From Gammaproteobacteria bacterium (lineage in GTDB: Bacteria; Pseudomonadota; Gammaproteobacteria; Burkholderiales; Rhodocyclaceae): a DNA stretch of 64,000 bases. The notes under the pieces were generated by a model. The model saw only the letters and a program-made list of their open reading frames with translations. It had not been told where the DNA came from and searched no databases. Position 1 is the stretch's first letter, and each line of letters begins with the position of its first letter. The stretch spans positions 1-64,000 of the forward strand of contig JARFTZ010000045.1 of assembly GCA_029289235.1 (NCBI GenBank). The letters are read 5' to 3'. This document shows positions 41,594 to 50,718 of this stretch, in pieces. Position numbers and translations under genes: made by a program.

Positions 41594-42724
41594 TCAGTTC
41601 ATCCGGTGGCGGAATAGCCAGCCGGCGAGTGCCAGCGTCGCCGCGCCGATAGCCGCCATCGGCCACAACTGGCTGGCCAGTACGTCGAATCCTGCGCCTT
41701 CCAGGAACACCTTGCGCAGGATGGTCATGAAGTAGCGCAGCGGATCGAGGTAGGTGACGGCCTGCACGAAGGGCGGCATGTTGGCGATCGGCGTGGCGAA
41801 ACCGGAGAGGATGATCGCCGGCACCATGAACAGGAAGGCGCCGAGCAGCGCCTGTTGCTGGGTGACGGCCAGCGAGGAGATGAGCAGGCCGGCACCGACG
41901 CCGGAGAGCAGGAACAGCGCAAGGCCGCAGTACAGCGCCGGAACGCTGCCGCGCAGCGGCACACCGAACCACAGCACGGTGATCAGCAGGATGACCGTGC
42001 CCTGTGCGAGGCCGATCAGAAAACCCGGCAAGGCCTTGCCGAGAAGGATTTCGCCGGGGCGCAGCGGGGTGACCAGCAACTGGTCGAAGGTGCCTTCCTC
42101 ACGTTCGCGCGCGACCGTCATCGCGGTGACGAGGATCGTCGCGATCAGGGCCAGCATGCCGATGATGCCCGGCACGAAGAACCAGCGGCTTTCCAGGTTC
42201 GGGTTGAACCAGGCGCGCGACTCAAGGCGGGCGGGCAGCGAGGGTAATCCGCGTTCCGTCATCCATTCCCGGTTGAAGTCGTCGACGATGCTGCGCACGT
42301 AGTTCATCGCCAGCATCGCGGTGTTCGAGTTGCGCCCGTCGATGAGCACCTGCAGCGGTGATTGGACCGCCGCATAGTCGCTCGACAGCAGGCGGTCGCT
42401 GAATCGCTGCCCGATATGGATGACCAGCAGCGCCTCGCGGCTGTCGATCAGCGGCGTTATCTCGCCGGCGGCGCTGATCGTGGCGACGCGATGGAACGAA
42501 GGCGCGCCGGCGAACGCTGCTTCCAGCCGGCGCGAGATTGCGCCGCGATCCTCGTTGTAGATGGCGTAGGGGATGTTCTTCAACTCGAACGTCGCCGCGT
42601 AGCCGAAGACGATCAGCTGGATCAGCGGCGGGCCGATCAGCACCGAGCGGCTCTTCGGGTCCTTGAACAGCGCCAGGAACTCCTTGAGCAACAGGGCCAG
42701 CACGCGGGTCAGCATCGAGCGCAT
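41594..42724 (-). CDS. ybhR: ABC-2 type efflux permease, YbhR-like
   Basis: The 376-aa permease has one N-terminal helix, a large periplasmic domain (about 45-175) and five or six C-terminal helices. EREEGTFDQLLVTPLRPGEILLGKALP is the hallmark of the ABC-2/YbhR-YhhJ family. It forms a heterodimer with the YbhS-like permease, from which it is separated by 3 bases. It is the last gene of the four-gene efflux operon. The substrate in this organism is unknown; E. coli YbhFSR exports drugs and is linked to cation transport. Confidence 0.9.
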   Translation of the reverse strand: MRSMLTRVLALLLKEFLALFKDPKSRSVLIGPPLIQLIVFGYAATFELKNIPYAIYNEDRGAISRRLEAAFAGAPSFHRVATISAAGEITPLIDSREALLVIHIGQRFSDRLLSSDYAAVQSPLQVLIDGRNSNTAMLAMNYVRSIVDDFNREWMTERGLPSLPARLESRAWFNPNLESRWFFVPGIIGMLALIATILVTAMTVAREREEGTFDQLLVTPLRPGEILLGKALPGFLIGLAQGTVILLITVLWFGVPLRGSVPALYCGLALFLLSGVGAGLLISSLAVTQQQALLGAFLFMVPAIILSGFATPIANMPPFVQAVTYLDPLRYFMTILRKVFLEGAGFDVLASQLWPMAAIGAATLALAGWLFRHRMN

Positions 42725-42727
42725 GGC

Positions 42728-43858
42728 TTATTCCAGACGCTTGCGCGATTTGCGCCAGGTGACGCCGAGGAAGAACAGCGCCATCAGCAGCAACGCCAGC
42801 GCGTTGGGCAGGACGATGGCCCAGACGTCGCCGGCGAGGAACAGGGTCTGCACGATCGAGACGAAATAGCGGGCGACGACGACGTGGGTGAACGCCTGGA
42901 TCGCCAGCGGCATGCTGTCGATGTCGAAGATGAAGCCGGAGAGGAGGAAGGCCGGGAGGAAGGTGCCGACGATGGCGATCTGCCCGGCGACGAACTGGTT
43001 GCGCGCCAGCGTCGAGATCGTCAGCCCCATGCCCAGCGCGGCGAGAAGGAACAGGGAGGCGCAGACCCACAGCAGCCAGAACGACCCGCGCAGCGGCACG
43101 CCGAACTGCCAGACGGCGAGCGCGACGGTGAGCAGCATGCCGCCGGTGCCGAGGACGAAATAGGCGACGATCTTGCCGAGGAGGATTTCGCTCATGCTCG
43201 CCGGGGTGACCAGCAACGCTTCGAGCGTGCCGCGCTCCCATTCGCGGGCCATGACCAGTGCGGTGAGCAGCGCGCCGATCAGCGTCATGATGATCGCCAC
43301 CAGTCCGGGTACGAGGAAGTCGCGGCTCTTCATCTCGCTGTTGAACCAGATGCGCTGTTCCATCTGCACCGGCACATTCAGCGCCCGTCCGCTGGCTTCT
43401 GCGCGCCGGGCCAGCCAGTTGCCCCACGCGCCTTCGAGGTAGCCTAGCGTCAGGCGCGCCGTGTTGGCATCGACGCCGTTGACGATCACCTGGATCGGCG
43501 CGCCGTCAGCGCGGCGGAGCTGTTCGGTGAAGTTGGCGCGCAGGCGGACGATGGCGTTGACCGTTCCCTCGCGCAACGCCTGTTCCGCCTCGGGCATCGT
43601 GCGCAGCGGCGACACGGCGAAGTAGTGGCTGCCGCGCAGGCTCGATTCGAAGTCGCGGCTATCCGCGGAGGGCTGCTCGGCGACGAAGGCCACCGGCACG
43701 TGGTCGGCGTCGAGCGAGACGCCGTAACCGAAGAGCAGCAGCAGGAACAGCGGCATCAGGAAGGCGATGGCGATGCTGCTCGGGTCGCGCACGATCTGCA
43801 GGAACTCCTTGCGTACCAGCGCTTTCAGGCGCATTGCGCTGCCGTGCCGAGAACTCAT
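42728..43858 (-). CDS. ybhS: ABC-2 type efflux permease, YbhS-like
   Basis: The 376-aa permease is organised like its downstream partner: KEFLQIVRDPSSIAIAFLMPLFLLLLFGYG at the N-terminus, a periplasmic domain (about 40-165) and EWERGTLEALLVTPASMSEILLGK before the helical C-terminus. The start overlaps the ATPase stop by four bases. The identical length and similar layout indicate ancient duplication of the two permeases. Confidence 0.9.
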   Translation of the reverse strand: MSSRHGSAMRLKALVRKEFLQIVRDPSSIAIAFLMPLFLLLLFGYGVSLDADHVPVAFVAEQPSADSRDFESSLRGSHYFAVSPLRTMPEAEQALREGTVNAIVRLRANFTEQLRRADGAPIQVIVNGVDANTARLTLGYLEGAWGNWLARRAEASGRALNVPVQMEQRIWFNSEMKSRDFLVPGLVAIIMTLIGALLTALVMAREWERGTLEALLVTPASMSEILLGKIVAYFVLGTGGMLLTVALAVWQFGVPLRGSFWLLWVCASLFLLAALGMGLTISTLARNQFVAGQIAIVGTFLPAFLLSGFIFDIDSMPLAIQAFTHVVVARYFVSIVQTLFLAGDVWAIVLPNALALLLMALFFLGVTWRKSRKRLE

Positions 43859-45588
43859 GCAGCGTCCTCCACCAGCTTGATGAACGCGTCTTCCATGCTC
43901 GGATGCGGCTGTTCCGGCGAGCGCGCGGCGGCCTTGATCGTCGCCGGTTCGCCGAGGCTGAGGATGCGTCCGGAGGCCATGATCACCAGCCGGTCGCAGT
44001 ACTCCGCTTCCTCCATGAAGTGCGTGGTGACCAGCACCGTGACGCCGGACAGGGCAAGAGTGTTGATGCGTTGCCAGAATTCGCGCCGCGCCAGCGGGTC
44101 GACGCCGGAGGTCGGCTCATCGAGGAAGAGGATGTCGGGGCCGTGCATCAGCGCGCAGGCCATCGCCAGCCGCTGCTTGTAGCCGAGCGGCAGGTCGCCG
44201 GCCAGGTGGTCGTGGTAGCGTCCGAGGTCGAATTCTTCCTCAGCCCAAGCGATTCGCTGCGTGCGCTCCGCCCCGGCGAGACCGTAGGCGCTGGCGAAGA
44301 AGTCGAGATTCTGTCTCACGCTCAGGTTGGCGTATTGCGAGAATTTCTGGGACATGTAGCCGATGCGCTCGCGGGCGGTGGCGGCCGAGTGGCGCAGGTC
44401 GTGGCCGGCGACTTCGAGATGGCCGCTGCTCGCCGGCAGCAGGCCGCAAAGCATTCGGAAAGTCGTCGACTTGCCGGCGCCGTTGGCCCCCAGCAGGCCG
44501 AAGATTTCGCCGCGGCGGACGTCGAAACTGATGCCGTCGACGGCGCGGAAGTCACCGAACTTCCGCACAAGGTCGGCGACGCGGATCACCGGCGCGCCAT
44601 CATGTGCCGGCGTGTCGTGCGGGATGGCCGGCACGTGAGCTGCGGTGGCGTGGCGGCTGAGCATGTCGACAAAAATATCCTCGAAGCGCGGCGGGACTGG
44701 GGTCGCCTCGCTGTCGGCCATTTCCGGCAGCGTGGCGAGTGCGGGCGGGAATCCCTCCATTGCCGTGACGACGCGCACGGCGTCGCCATGCACGATGGCG
44801 TCGATGACACCCGGAATGCGCGCCAGCGTCATCTGCAGGCGCCGGCGGCAACGCTCCGGTGCGGCGACGGCCCAGGTGCGTCCCGTCAGGCGGGCGCTCA
44901 TTTCGCCGGGGTCGCCCCGGTCGAGCAGCCGGCCCTCGTGGAGCAGAACGACGTCCTGGCAGCGTTCCGCTTCGTCGAGATAGGCGGTGGAGAGCAGGAC
45001 GCTCATCCCCGCGCCGGTGACGAGATGGTCGAGGATTTCCCACAACTCGCGGCGCGAAACCGGGTCGACGCCGACCGTCGGTTCGTCGAGCAGCAGCAGG
45101 CGCGGCGGGCGAACCAGCGTACACGCCAGTCCCAGCTTCTGCTTCATCCCGCCGGACATGCGCCCGGCCAACCGGTTGACGAATGGTTGCAGGCCGGTCA
45201 TGTGCATCAGTTCGGCGTAGCGATTTGCCCGTTCGCCTTTCGGAACACCTTGCAAGTCGGCGTACAGGTCGAGGTTTTCCTGCGCCGTCAGGTCTTCATA
45301 AAGGCCGAAACGCTGGGGCATGTAGCCGAGCGAGGCCTGTACGGTCAGCGCGTCACGCGTGGCGTCGAGGCCGAAGACGTGGATCGTTCCGGCGTCCGGG
45401 ACGAGCAGGCCGGCGGTGAGGCGCATCAGCGTCGTCTTTCCGGCTCCGTCCGGGCCGATGAGGCCGGTGATGCTGCCCGGCGCGACCGCGAAGCTCACCG
45501 CGTCGAGTGCACGGATGCGCTGCTGGCCGGCGACGAAGGCCTTGGCCAGACGATCGGCAACGAGGATGGGCGCGAGGTCGCTCGGCAT
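43855..45588 (-). CDS. ybhF: Dual-cassette ABC efflux ATPase, YbhF-like
   Basis: The 577-aa protein has two complete ABC cassettes. In the first (about 8-235) Walker A is GPDGAGKTT, the signature RMSGGMKQKLGLA and Walker B LLLLDEPTVGVD. In the second (about 325-560) Walker A is GANGAGKST, the signature LPLGYKQRLAMA and Walker B ILFLDEPTSGVD. Length and order match YbhF (about 578 aa). The membrane extension of RbbA is absent. It is preceded by the HlyD gene (3-base gap) and overlaps the first permease. Confidence 0.93.
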   Translation of the reverse strand: MPSDLAPILVADRLAKAFVAGQQRIRALDAVSFAVAPGSITGLIGPDGAGKTTLMRLTAGLLVPDAGTIHVFGLDATRDALTVQASLGYMPQRFGLYEDLTAQENLDLYADLQGVPKGERANRYAELMHMTGLQPFVNRLAGRMSGGMKQKLGLACTLVRPPRLLLLDEPTVGVDPVSRRELWEILDHLVTGAGMSVLLSTAYLDEAERCQDVVLLHEGRLLDRGDPGEMSARLTGRTWAVAAPERCRRRLQMTLARIPGVIDAIVHGDAVRVVTAMEGFPPALATLPEMADSEATPVPPRFEDIFVDMLSRHATAAHVPAIPHDTPAHDGAPVIRVADLVRKFGDFRAVDGISFDVRRGEIFGLLGANGAGKSTTFRMLCGLLPASSGHLEVAGHDLRHSAATARERIGYMSQKFSQYANLSVRQNLDFFASAYGLAGAERTQRIAWAEEEFDLGRYHDHLAGDLPLGYKQRLAMACALMHGPDILFLDEPTSGVDPLARREFWQRINTLALSGVTVLVTTHFMEEAEYCDRLVIMASGRILSLGEPATIKAAARSPEQPHPSMEDAFIKLVEDAA

Positions 45589-45591
45589 GGC

Positions 45592-46620
45592 CTAGTGAGC
45601 GGAGCAGGGCGGCGTGTCTTGTGGCGGCGCGTCGAGCGGGATCGTCACCGTCGCCGGCATGCCCTGGCGCAGTTCGCCCTGACCGGCACAGACGTAGACG
45701 CGGGTCTGGTAAACGAGGCTTGACCGCACGTCGGCCGTTTCCACCGATTTCGGGGTGAATTCGGCGCTGGGTGCGACATGGCCGATCCAGGCCTCGTAGG
45801 TCTTGTCGGGATGGCTGTCGGTACGCACGATGGCGCGCGCCCCGACCGGAACCTTCCCGAGGAGCGTTTCCGGCAGCCAGACGCGCACCCAGAGCGGGTC
45901 GGTCAGGGCGAGGGTGAACACCGTTTTCTGCGGCGAAGCCATGTCGCCGACTTCCAGCACGCGCTTGTCGATGATCCCGTCGGAGGGGGCATGCAGTTCG
46001 CCTTCCGCAATGTCGCGGCGGAGTTGCGCTGCCGCCGCTTCGTAGGCAAGGAGCGTGGCGCGGGCGGCGGCGATGTCCTCGCGACGGGGGCCGAGTTCGG
46101 CCAAGCGTGCCGTTTCATTCGCCGCCCGCCATTGCGCGCGTGCCTTGTCGAGGGTAAAGCGCGCAGTGTCTGCCTGCTGCTGCGAGATGAAGTTGCGGGC
46201 GACGAGGCTTTGCTGGCGGCGGTAATGATTGTCTGCATCGTCCATCGCCACGCGCGCCGCATCGCGTTGCGCGCGGGCCTGGCGGATTTCCTCGGGGCGC
46301 GATCCGGCTTCGAGCCGGAGTACGGCCTGTTGCTGCGCCGCAACCTGGGCGTCGGCCTGTTGCAGCGCAAGGCGCAGGCGTTCGGTGTCGAGCCGGGCCA
46401 GCAATTGCCCGGCACGAACCGTGTCGCCCTCACGGACCTCGATGGCCAGAATCCGCCCGCTGGCATTGAAGGCGAGTTCGACCTGGCGGATGTCCACGTT
46501 GCCGTGCAGGGCAAATTCGTGGGTTGCTTCCTTCCCGTTGCGCAACCAGGCAAATCCAGCGACTGCCGTGGCGGTGATGGAAAGGATGACCACGAGCGGC
46601 AGAATGATCTTGGTCTTCAT
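45592..46620 (-). CDS. ybhG: HlyD-family membrane fusion protein, YbhG-like
   Basis: The 342-aa protein has an N-terminal membrane anchor (IILPLVVILSITATAVAGFAWL). Lipoyl-like halves surround a long coiled-coil hairpin (about 85-210, rich in Ala/Gln/Arg), and a beta-barrel domain follows (PLWVRVWLPETLLGKV). It links the inner-membrane exporter to the outer membrane. Being first in the ybhGFSR order it probably defines the operon promoter in the 46621-46676 region. No TetR-type CecR regulator is adjacent, unlike E. coli. Confidence 0.92.
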   Translation of the reverse strand: MKTKIILPLVVILSITATAVAGFAWLRNGKEATHEFALHGNVDIRQVELAFNASGRILAIEVREGDTVRAGQLLARLDTERLRLALQQADAQVAAQQQAVLRLEAGSRPEEIRQARAQRDAARVAMDDADNHYRRQQSLVARNFISQQQADTARFTLDKARAQWRAANETARLAELGPRREDIAAARATLLAYEAAAAQLRRDIAEGELHAPSDGIIDKRVLEVGDMASPQKTVFTLALTDPLWVRVWLPETLLGKVPVGARAIVRTDSHPDKTYEAWIGHVAPSAEFTPKSVETADVRSSLVYQTRVYVCAGQGELRQGMPATVTIPLDAPPQDTPPCSAH

Positions 46621-46676
46621 GACTGCTTTCTTTCTTGGATGGGCTTTGGCTTGGGCGGCCAGACCCGGTCAGGTGT

Positions 46677-46829
46677 TTACTTGCGGCCGCCGCGTGAGCC
46701 GCCCTTGTCCCAACCATAGCGGACCGTGCGCTGCCAGCGCGCGTCGCGCTGGTTCGCGGGATTTTGCGCGGAGGGTGGCGCAGGTGGGGCGGGGCGGTGT
46801 TTTGCCGGGGGCTTGGGCTTGTTGTGCAT
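46677..46829 (-). CDS. Possible small basic protein (50 aa)
   Basis: A short frame on the minus strand encodes MHNKPKPPAKHRPAPP, a Pro/Ala-rich first half. The second half is Arg/Gly-rich (RWQRTVRYGWDKGGSRGGRK). It occupies most of the gap between the ybhG-like gene and aroC. No strong ribosome-binding site is visible and the composition could be chance in GC-rich DNA, though the compact, orderly second half (YGWDKGGSRGG) looks selected. I do not recognise a family. Confidence 0.4.
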   Translation of the reverse strand: MHNKPKPPAKHRPAPPAPPSAQNPANQRDARWQRTVRYGWDKGGSRGGRK

Positions 46830-46896
46830 AGCTGGAGCCGTCGAAATGAGCTGGCGTGCTAGACTTCAGTGAAATTCTAACGCTCCCGGAAACATC

Positions 46897-47997
46897 ATGT
46901 CTGGCAATACTTTCGGCATTCTTTTCTCCGTAACTTCCTTTGGTGAATCGCACGGCCCGGCCATCGGTTGCGTCGTCGATGGCTGCCCGCCGGGGCTCGC
47001 GTTGTGCGAAGCCGACATCCAGGCCGAACTCGACCGGCGCAAGCCCGGCACCTCCCGGCACGTGACGCAGCGCCGCGAGCCGGATACGGTGGAAATCCTC
47101 TCTGGCGTGTTTGAGGGCAAGACGACGGGTACCCCGATCGGCCTGTTGATCCGCAATCAGGACCAGCGCAGCAAGGATTACGGAAACATCGCCGAGACCT
47201 TCCGGCCAGGGCATGCCGACTACGCCTATACACAGAAATACGGTTTCCGCGATTACCGCGGCGGCGGTCGTTCTTCGGCGCGGGAGACCGCGGTGCGCGT
47301 GGCGGCCGGGGCGATTGCGCGGAAGTGGTTGCGGGAGCGTTTCGGCGTGACGATCCAGGGCTGGATGAGCCAGCTCGGGCCGATCGCGATTCCTTTCGTC
47401 GACGCGGACGAAATTGACAGGAACGCGTTCTTCGCGCCGAATGCAACGATCGTTCCGCAACTCGAAGAGTTCATGGACGCCTTGCGCAAGTCCGGCGATT
47501 CCGTCGGCGCGCGGATCAGCGTCGTGGCGCGCGGCGTGCCGCCCGGCTGGGGCGAGCCGGTATATGACCGTCTGGACGCGGAGATCGCTCACGCCATGAT
47601 GGGGATCAACGCGGTCAAGGGCGTCGAGATCGGTGCCGGGTTTGCCTGCGTGACGCAGAAGGGCAGCGAGCACGGCGACGAGATGACGCCGGAGGGCTTC
47701 CTTTCGAACAATGCCGGCGGCGTGCTCGGCGGGATTTCGACAGGGCAGGAGATCGTCGTGAGCATGGCGATCAAGCCAACGTCGAGCATCCGTCTGTCGC
47801 GCAACTCTGTAAACGTCTCTGGCGAGCCGATCAGCGTCGAGACGCACGGCCGTCACGATCCGTGCGTCGGCATTCGCGCCACGCCGATCGCCGAGGCCAT
47901 GCTGGCGCTTGTACTGATGGATCATGCGCTGCGGCACCGCGCGCAGTGCGGCGACGTGCATTGCCAAACGCCGAAAATTGGGAGCAGAATTCCATAG
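46897..47997 (+). CDS. aroC: Chorismate synthase AroC
   Basis: The 366-aa enzyme catalyses the last step of the shikimate pathway, EPSP to chorismate, using reduced FMN. The signatures [31 protein letters not shown] with catalytic region His/Arg, and [21 protein letters not shown] are present. The length is normal. The ATG at 46897 gives the typical [19 protein letters not shown] start. It is followed by a YdcH-like gene. Confidence 0.97.
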   Translation: MSGNTFGILFSVTSFGESHGPAIGCVVDGCPPGLALCEADIQAELDRRKPGTSRHVTQRREPDTVEILSGVFEGKTTGTPIGLLIRNQDQRSKDYGNIAETFRPGHADYAYTQKYGFRDYRGGGRSSARETAVRVAAGAIARKWLRERFGVTIQGWMSQLGPIAIPFVDADEIDRNAFFAPNATIVPQLEEFMDALRKSGDSVGARISVVARGVPPGWGEPVYDRLDAEIAHAMMGINAVKGVEIGAGFACVTQKGSEHGDEMTPEGFLSNNAGGVLGGISTGQEIVVSMAIKPTSSIRLSRNSVNVSGEPISVETHGRHDPCVGIRATPIAEAMLALVLMDHALRHRAQCGDVHCQTPKIGSRIP

Positions 47998-48061
47998 CGC
48001 GGACGGTTGTTCGCACGATACAAAAAGGTGCAGGGATCACTACGTACGAAGGAGAGTCGAA

Positions 48062-48325
48062 ATGCACGTCGAACACCATGATCTTCACCATGAGTTTCCT
48101 GAAATGCAGGATGCCATCAGCGCCCTGCGAAACAACAACCCGATGTTTTCCCGACTATTTGCGTCGTACAACCGGTTGACGGGAAAGGTTGAAGATCTGG
48201 AAGAGCACGACATGCCAGTTGCCGACTTCACGATCGAGGACATGAAGAAGCAGCGGGTCAAATTGAAGGACGACCTGTATCACCTGATGCTCGCCTATCG
48301 CGCCGGGCAGCAATCCAGCAAATAA
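48062..48325 (+). CDS. YdcH/DUF465 family protein
   Basis: The 87-aa helical protein begins HVEHHDLHHEFPEMQDAISALR and has the coiled-coil RLFASYNRLTGKVEDLEEHD and KKQRVKLKDDLYHLM, the core of DUF465/YdcH proteins. Their function is unknown. The ATG at 48062 follows AAGGAGAGTCGAA. It is 64 bases after aroC. Confidence 0.88.
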   Translation: MHVEHHDLHHEFPEMQDAISALRNNNPMFSRLFASYNRLTGKVEDLEEHDMPVADFTIEDMKKQRVKLKDDLYHLMLAYRAGQQSSK

Positions 48326-48366
48326 GCATTGCCGGTTTGTTCCGGAGCGTCCGGTAGAATGACCGG

Positions 48367-49536
48367 ATGCTCCCGGTTCCCTATTGGCGCCTTTCCGGCT
48401 ACTACTTTTTTTATTTCGCCTTCGTCGGCGTTTTTTCGCCGTATTTCGGGCTCTACCTCCAGTCGCTCACGTTTTCCGCGTGGGAGATCAGCATCCTGAT
48501 GACGCAGATGCAGATGATGCGTCTCGTCGGACCGTACTTCTGGAGTGCGCTGGTCGACCGTTTCGATCTTCGCATGGCGGTGATCCGTGTCAGCGGCGTG
48601 GCGACCCTGCTGCTGTTCTGCACACTGTTCTTCGTCCGGAGTTTCGAGGCGCTGCTGCTCTGCATCGGGCTTTTCTCGTTTTTCTGGGTCGCCGCGCTGC
48701 CGCTGGTCGAGACGGCGACATTCGACCATCTGCGCAACGATCCGGGGCGCTACAGCCGGATCCGCCTGTGGGGATCGGTCGGCTTCATCGTGACCGTACT
48801 CGGCGCCGGGGCTCTGCTCGATCGCTCATCGTCGGGCAGCCAGCTCTGGTTGTGCGCCGCGTGTCTGGCCGGACTGATGGGGTGCGGCCTTTCTCTTCCC
48901 GATTCGCCCCAGTCTCATCCGCATGAGAGTCATCCGTCGATCGGGAGCATAGTTCGTCAGCCGCAGGTGGTCGCGCTCCTGGCTGCCTGCGTTTTCATGT
49001 CGGCCGCGCACGGTGCCCTGTATGTCTTCTACGCGATCTTCCTGTCCGAACATGGTTACAGCAAGTCGATGGTCGGCGCCCTGTGGACGCTCGGGGTGCT
49101 GGTGGAAATCGGGCTCTTTTTTTACATGGGGCAGATCATGCGGCGCTTTGCGTTGCGCGCCATCCTGCTGGCCTCCCTTGGCGCCGCGGCGATCCGCTTC
49201 GTCATGATCGGTCTGGCCGTCGATTCCGTGACGTTGCTCGCGCTCGCGCAGTTGCTGCACGGGTTGACCTTCGCGGCGTTTCATTCGGCCGCCATCGCGT
49301 CGATCAGTCGCTGGTTTCCCGGGAATACCCGGGCTCGGGGTCAGGCACTGTATTCCAGCTTGAGCTTCGGTGCCGGTGGCGCCGTCGGTGGATTGGTCAG
49401 CGGTTGGGCGTGGGAGATTTTTGGCGGGAAAGTGGCGTTTGCGTCGGGATCGTTGTTCGCTGTTTTTGGTCTACTGGTTTTGTATCGTTGGGGGTTCGAC
49501 CCGCCCGCCCAGCGGAGCGATGTAACTGTTTCGTAA
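48367..49536 (+). CDS. MFS transporter, HcaT/PPP-like
   Basis: The 389-aa membrane protein has twelve helices. It begins PVPYWRLSGYYFFYFAFVGVFSPYFGLYLQ and carries SALVDRFDLRMAVIR between helices 2 and 3. The internal pattern (LGAAAIRFVMIGLAVDSVTLLALAQLLHGLTFAAFH) matches the phenylpropionate-permease-like (HcaT/LacY-related) group. The substrate is unknown. It lies 41 bases after the YdcH-like gene. Confidence 0.88.
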   Translation: MLPVPYWRLSGYYFFYFAFVGVFSPYFGLYLQSLTFSAWEISILMTQMQMMRLVGPYFWSALVDRFDLRMAVIRVSGVATLLLFCTLFFVRSFEALLLCIGLFSFFWVAALPLVETATFDHLRNDPGRYSRIRLWGSVGFIVTVLGAGALLDRSSSGSQLWLCAACLAGLMGCGLSLPDSPQSHPHESHPSIGSIVRQPQVVALLAACVFMSAAHGALYVFYAIFLSEHGYSKSMVGALWTLGVLVEIGLFFYMGQIMRRFALRAILLASLGAAAIRFVMIGLAVDSVTLLALAQLLHGLTFAAFHSAAIASISRWFPGNTRARGQALYSSLSFGAGGAVGGLVSGWAWEIFGGKVAFASGSLFAVFGLLVLYRWGFDPPAQRSDVTVS

Positions 49537-49552
49537 GAAGGGGAGGTGAGTT

Positions 49553-50395
49553 GTGAAGAATATCGCAGGAAAATGCGCGCGTCGCGCGGCCCTTTTGTTG
49601 GCGCCCTTCCTGTTGGTTGCGTGTGCGACGACGAATACGACGTCCGGTGGTGCGGTGGGCGTCGATCGTGAACAGACCATGCTTGTTTCCTCGGCGGAGG
49701 TGAATCGCTCGGCGGAGAAGGCGTATGCCGAGACGATCCAGGAGGCGCGCTCTAAAAACATGCTCAATCGCAATCCGGAACAGGTGCGCAGAGTGAGAGA
49801 CATTGCGGCTCGCCTGATTCCCGTTACGCGGGTTTTCCGGCCTGATGCGCCCGGTTGGCGTTGGGAAACCAACGTGATCAGTTCCAATGATTTGAACGCA
49901 TGGTGCATGCCGGGCGGGAAAATGGCCGTCTACTCAGGATTGATGGAAAAGCTGAGACTCACCGACGACGAACTTGCTGCGGTGATGGGCCACGAAATAG
50001 CCCATGCCTTGCGTGAACACGGCCGGGAAAAGGTCGGGCAGGCTGCGGGCGTGGATATCGCAGCGACGCTGGGCGGATTGATCGGCGCCTATTACGGGGT
50101 TGATGCAAGTCTCGGGAAAGGACTTGTCGGGGCAGCTGGCGAGTTGGCTTTCATGCGGCCGAATTCTCGGGGAATGGAGCAGGAAGCCGATCGTATCGGT
50201 GTCGAACTGGCGGCTCGTGCCGGCTTTGACCCGTACGCCGCAATTTCGCTCTGGGAAAAGATGGCCCGGGTTTCCGGTGGCAGCACGCCGCAATGGTTGT
50301 CGACGCATCCATCGCATGAGTCGCGACTGTCGGATTTGCGCGTTTACGCCAATCGCGTGGCGCCGCTTTATCGGGCCGCGCGTGCAAACAGATGA
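49553..50395 (+). CDS. M48 family metallopeptidase lipoprotein (LoiP/YcaL-like)
   Basis: The 280-aa protein has a basic N-terminus, a hydrophobic stretch and lipobox LLVAC (Cys near residue 25). The zinc protease motif is MGHEIAHALREHG (HEIAH at 147-151), and the third ligand Glu probably lies in GMEQEADRIGVELAARAG. The GTG at 49553 follows GGGGAGG. It is an outer-membrane-associated protease of the LoiP/YggG type, thought to act in envelope quality control. Confidence 0.92.
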   Translation: MKNIAGKCARRAALLLAPFLLVACATTNTTSGGAVGVDREQTMLVSSAEVNRSAEKAYAETIQEARSKNMLNRNPEQVRRVRDIAARLIPVTRVFRPDAPGWRWETNVISSNDLNAWCMPGGKMAVYSGLMEKLRLTDDELAAVMGHEIAHALREHGREKVGQAAGVDIAATLGGLIGAYYGVDASLGKGLVGAAGELAFMRPNSRGMEQEADRIGVELAARAGFDPYAAISLWEKMARVSGGSTPQWLSTHPSHESRLSDLRVYANRVAPLYRAARANR

Positions 50396-50524
50396 CTTCC
50401 CGTTTTATTTCATGAGCTTGTGCCGGCTGACAGTCGCCTTGTCCCATGAGATAATCGTCGGCCCGATTGCTCCGCCCGGCGGAGCCTGAAAGGCCGTCGG
50501 GTCTTACGTCTGAGGAGATGAGTC

Positions 50525-50656
50525 ATGAAGAAAGTTGCCATTGCCGCGTTGATCGCCGTCTCTGCGTTTCTCTCGACGGCCTGCAATACCATGCAAGGGC
50601 TCGGGAAGGATATTGAACGCGGTGGCCAGGCCATCGAAAGGGCGGCGACGAGATAG
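50525..50656 (+). CDS. ecnB: Entericidin A/B family lipoprotein
   Basis: The 43-aa protein MKKVAIAALIAVSAFL carries a lipobox STAC (Cys20) followed by NTMQGLGKDIERGGQAIERAA, the typical entericidin helix. The family is linked to the antidote/toxin lipoproteins EcnA/EcnB of enterics; the role in betaproteobacteria is unclear. It has a GAGGAGATG ribosome-binding site. It precedes leuB, where in related genomes leuC and leuD would be expected. Confidence 0.85.
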   Translation: MKKVAIAALIAVSAFLSTACNTMQGLGKDIERGGQAIERAATR

Positions 50657-50660
50657 ATGC

Positions 50661-50694
50661 ATCTCACGTAGCTTGTGCCGTGAGATACCGGTTT
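50661..50694 (+). terminator. Candidate terminator between entericidin and leuB
   Basis: ATCTCACG at 50661-50668 and CGTGAGAT at 50679-50686 form an 8-bp stem with a 10-base loop, then ACCGGTTTTA. It could end the entericidin transcript. The T tract is short, so the hairpin may instead protect or attenuate the leuB message. Confidence 0.5.
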
Positions 50695-50718
50695 TATTAA
50701 TGTTTTAAGGAATTTGAC

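Noticed and set aside
43834-45723. Plus-strand open frame of about 629 codons
   Set aside because: It is antisense to the YbhF-like ATPase, whose Walker and signature motifs are complete.
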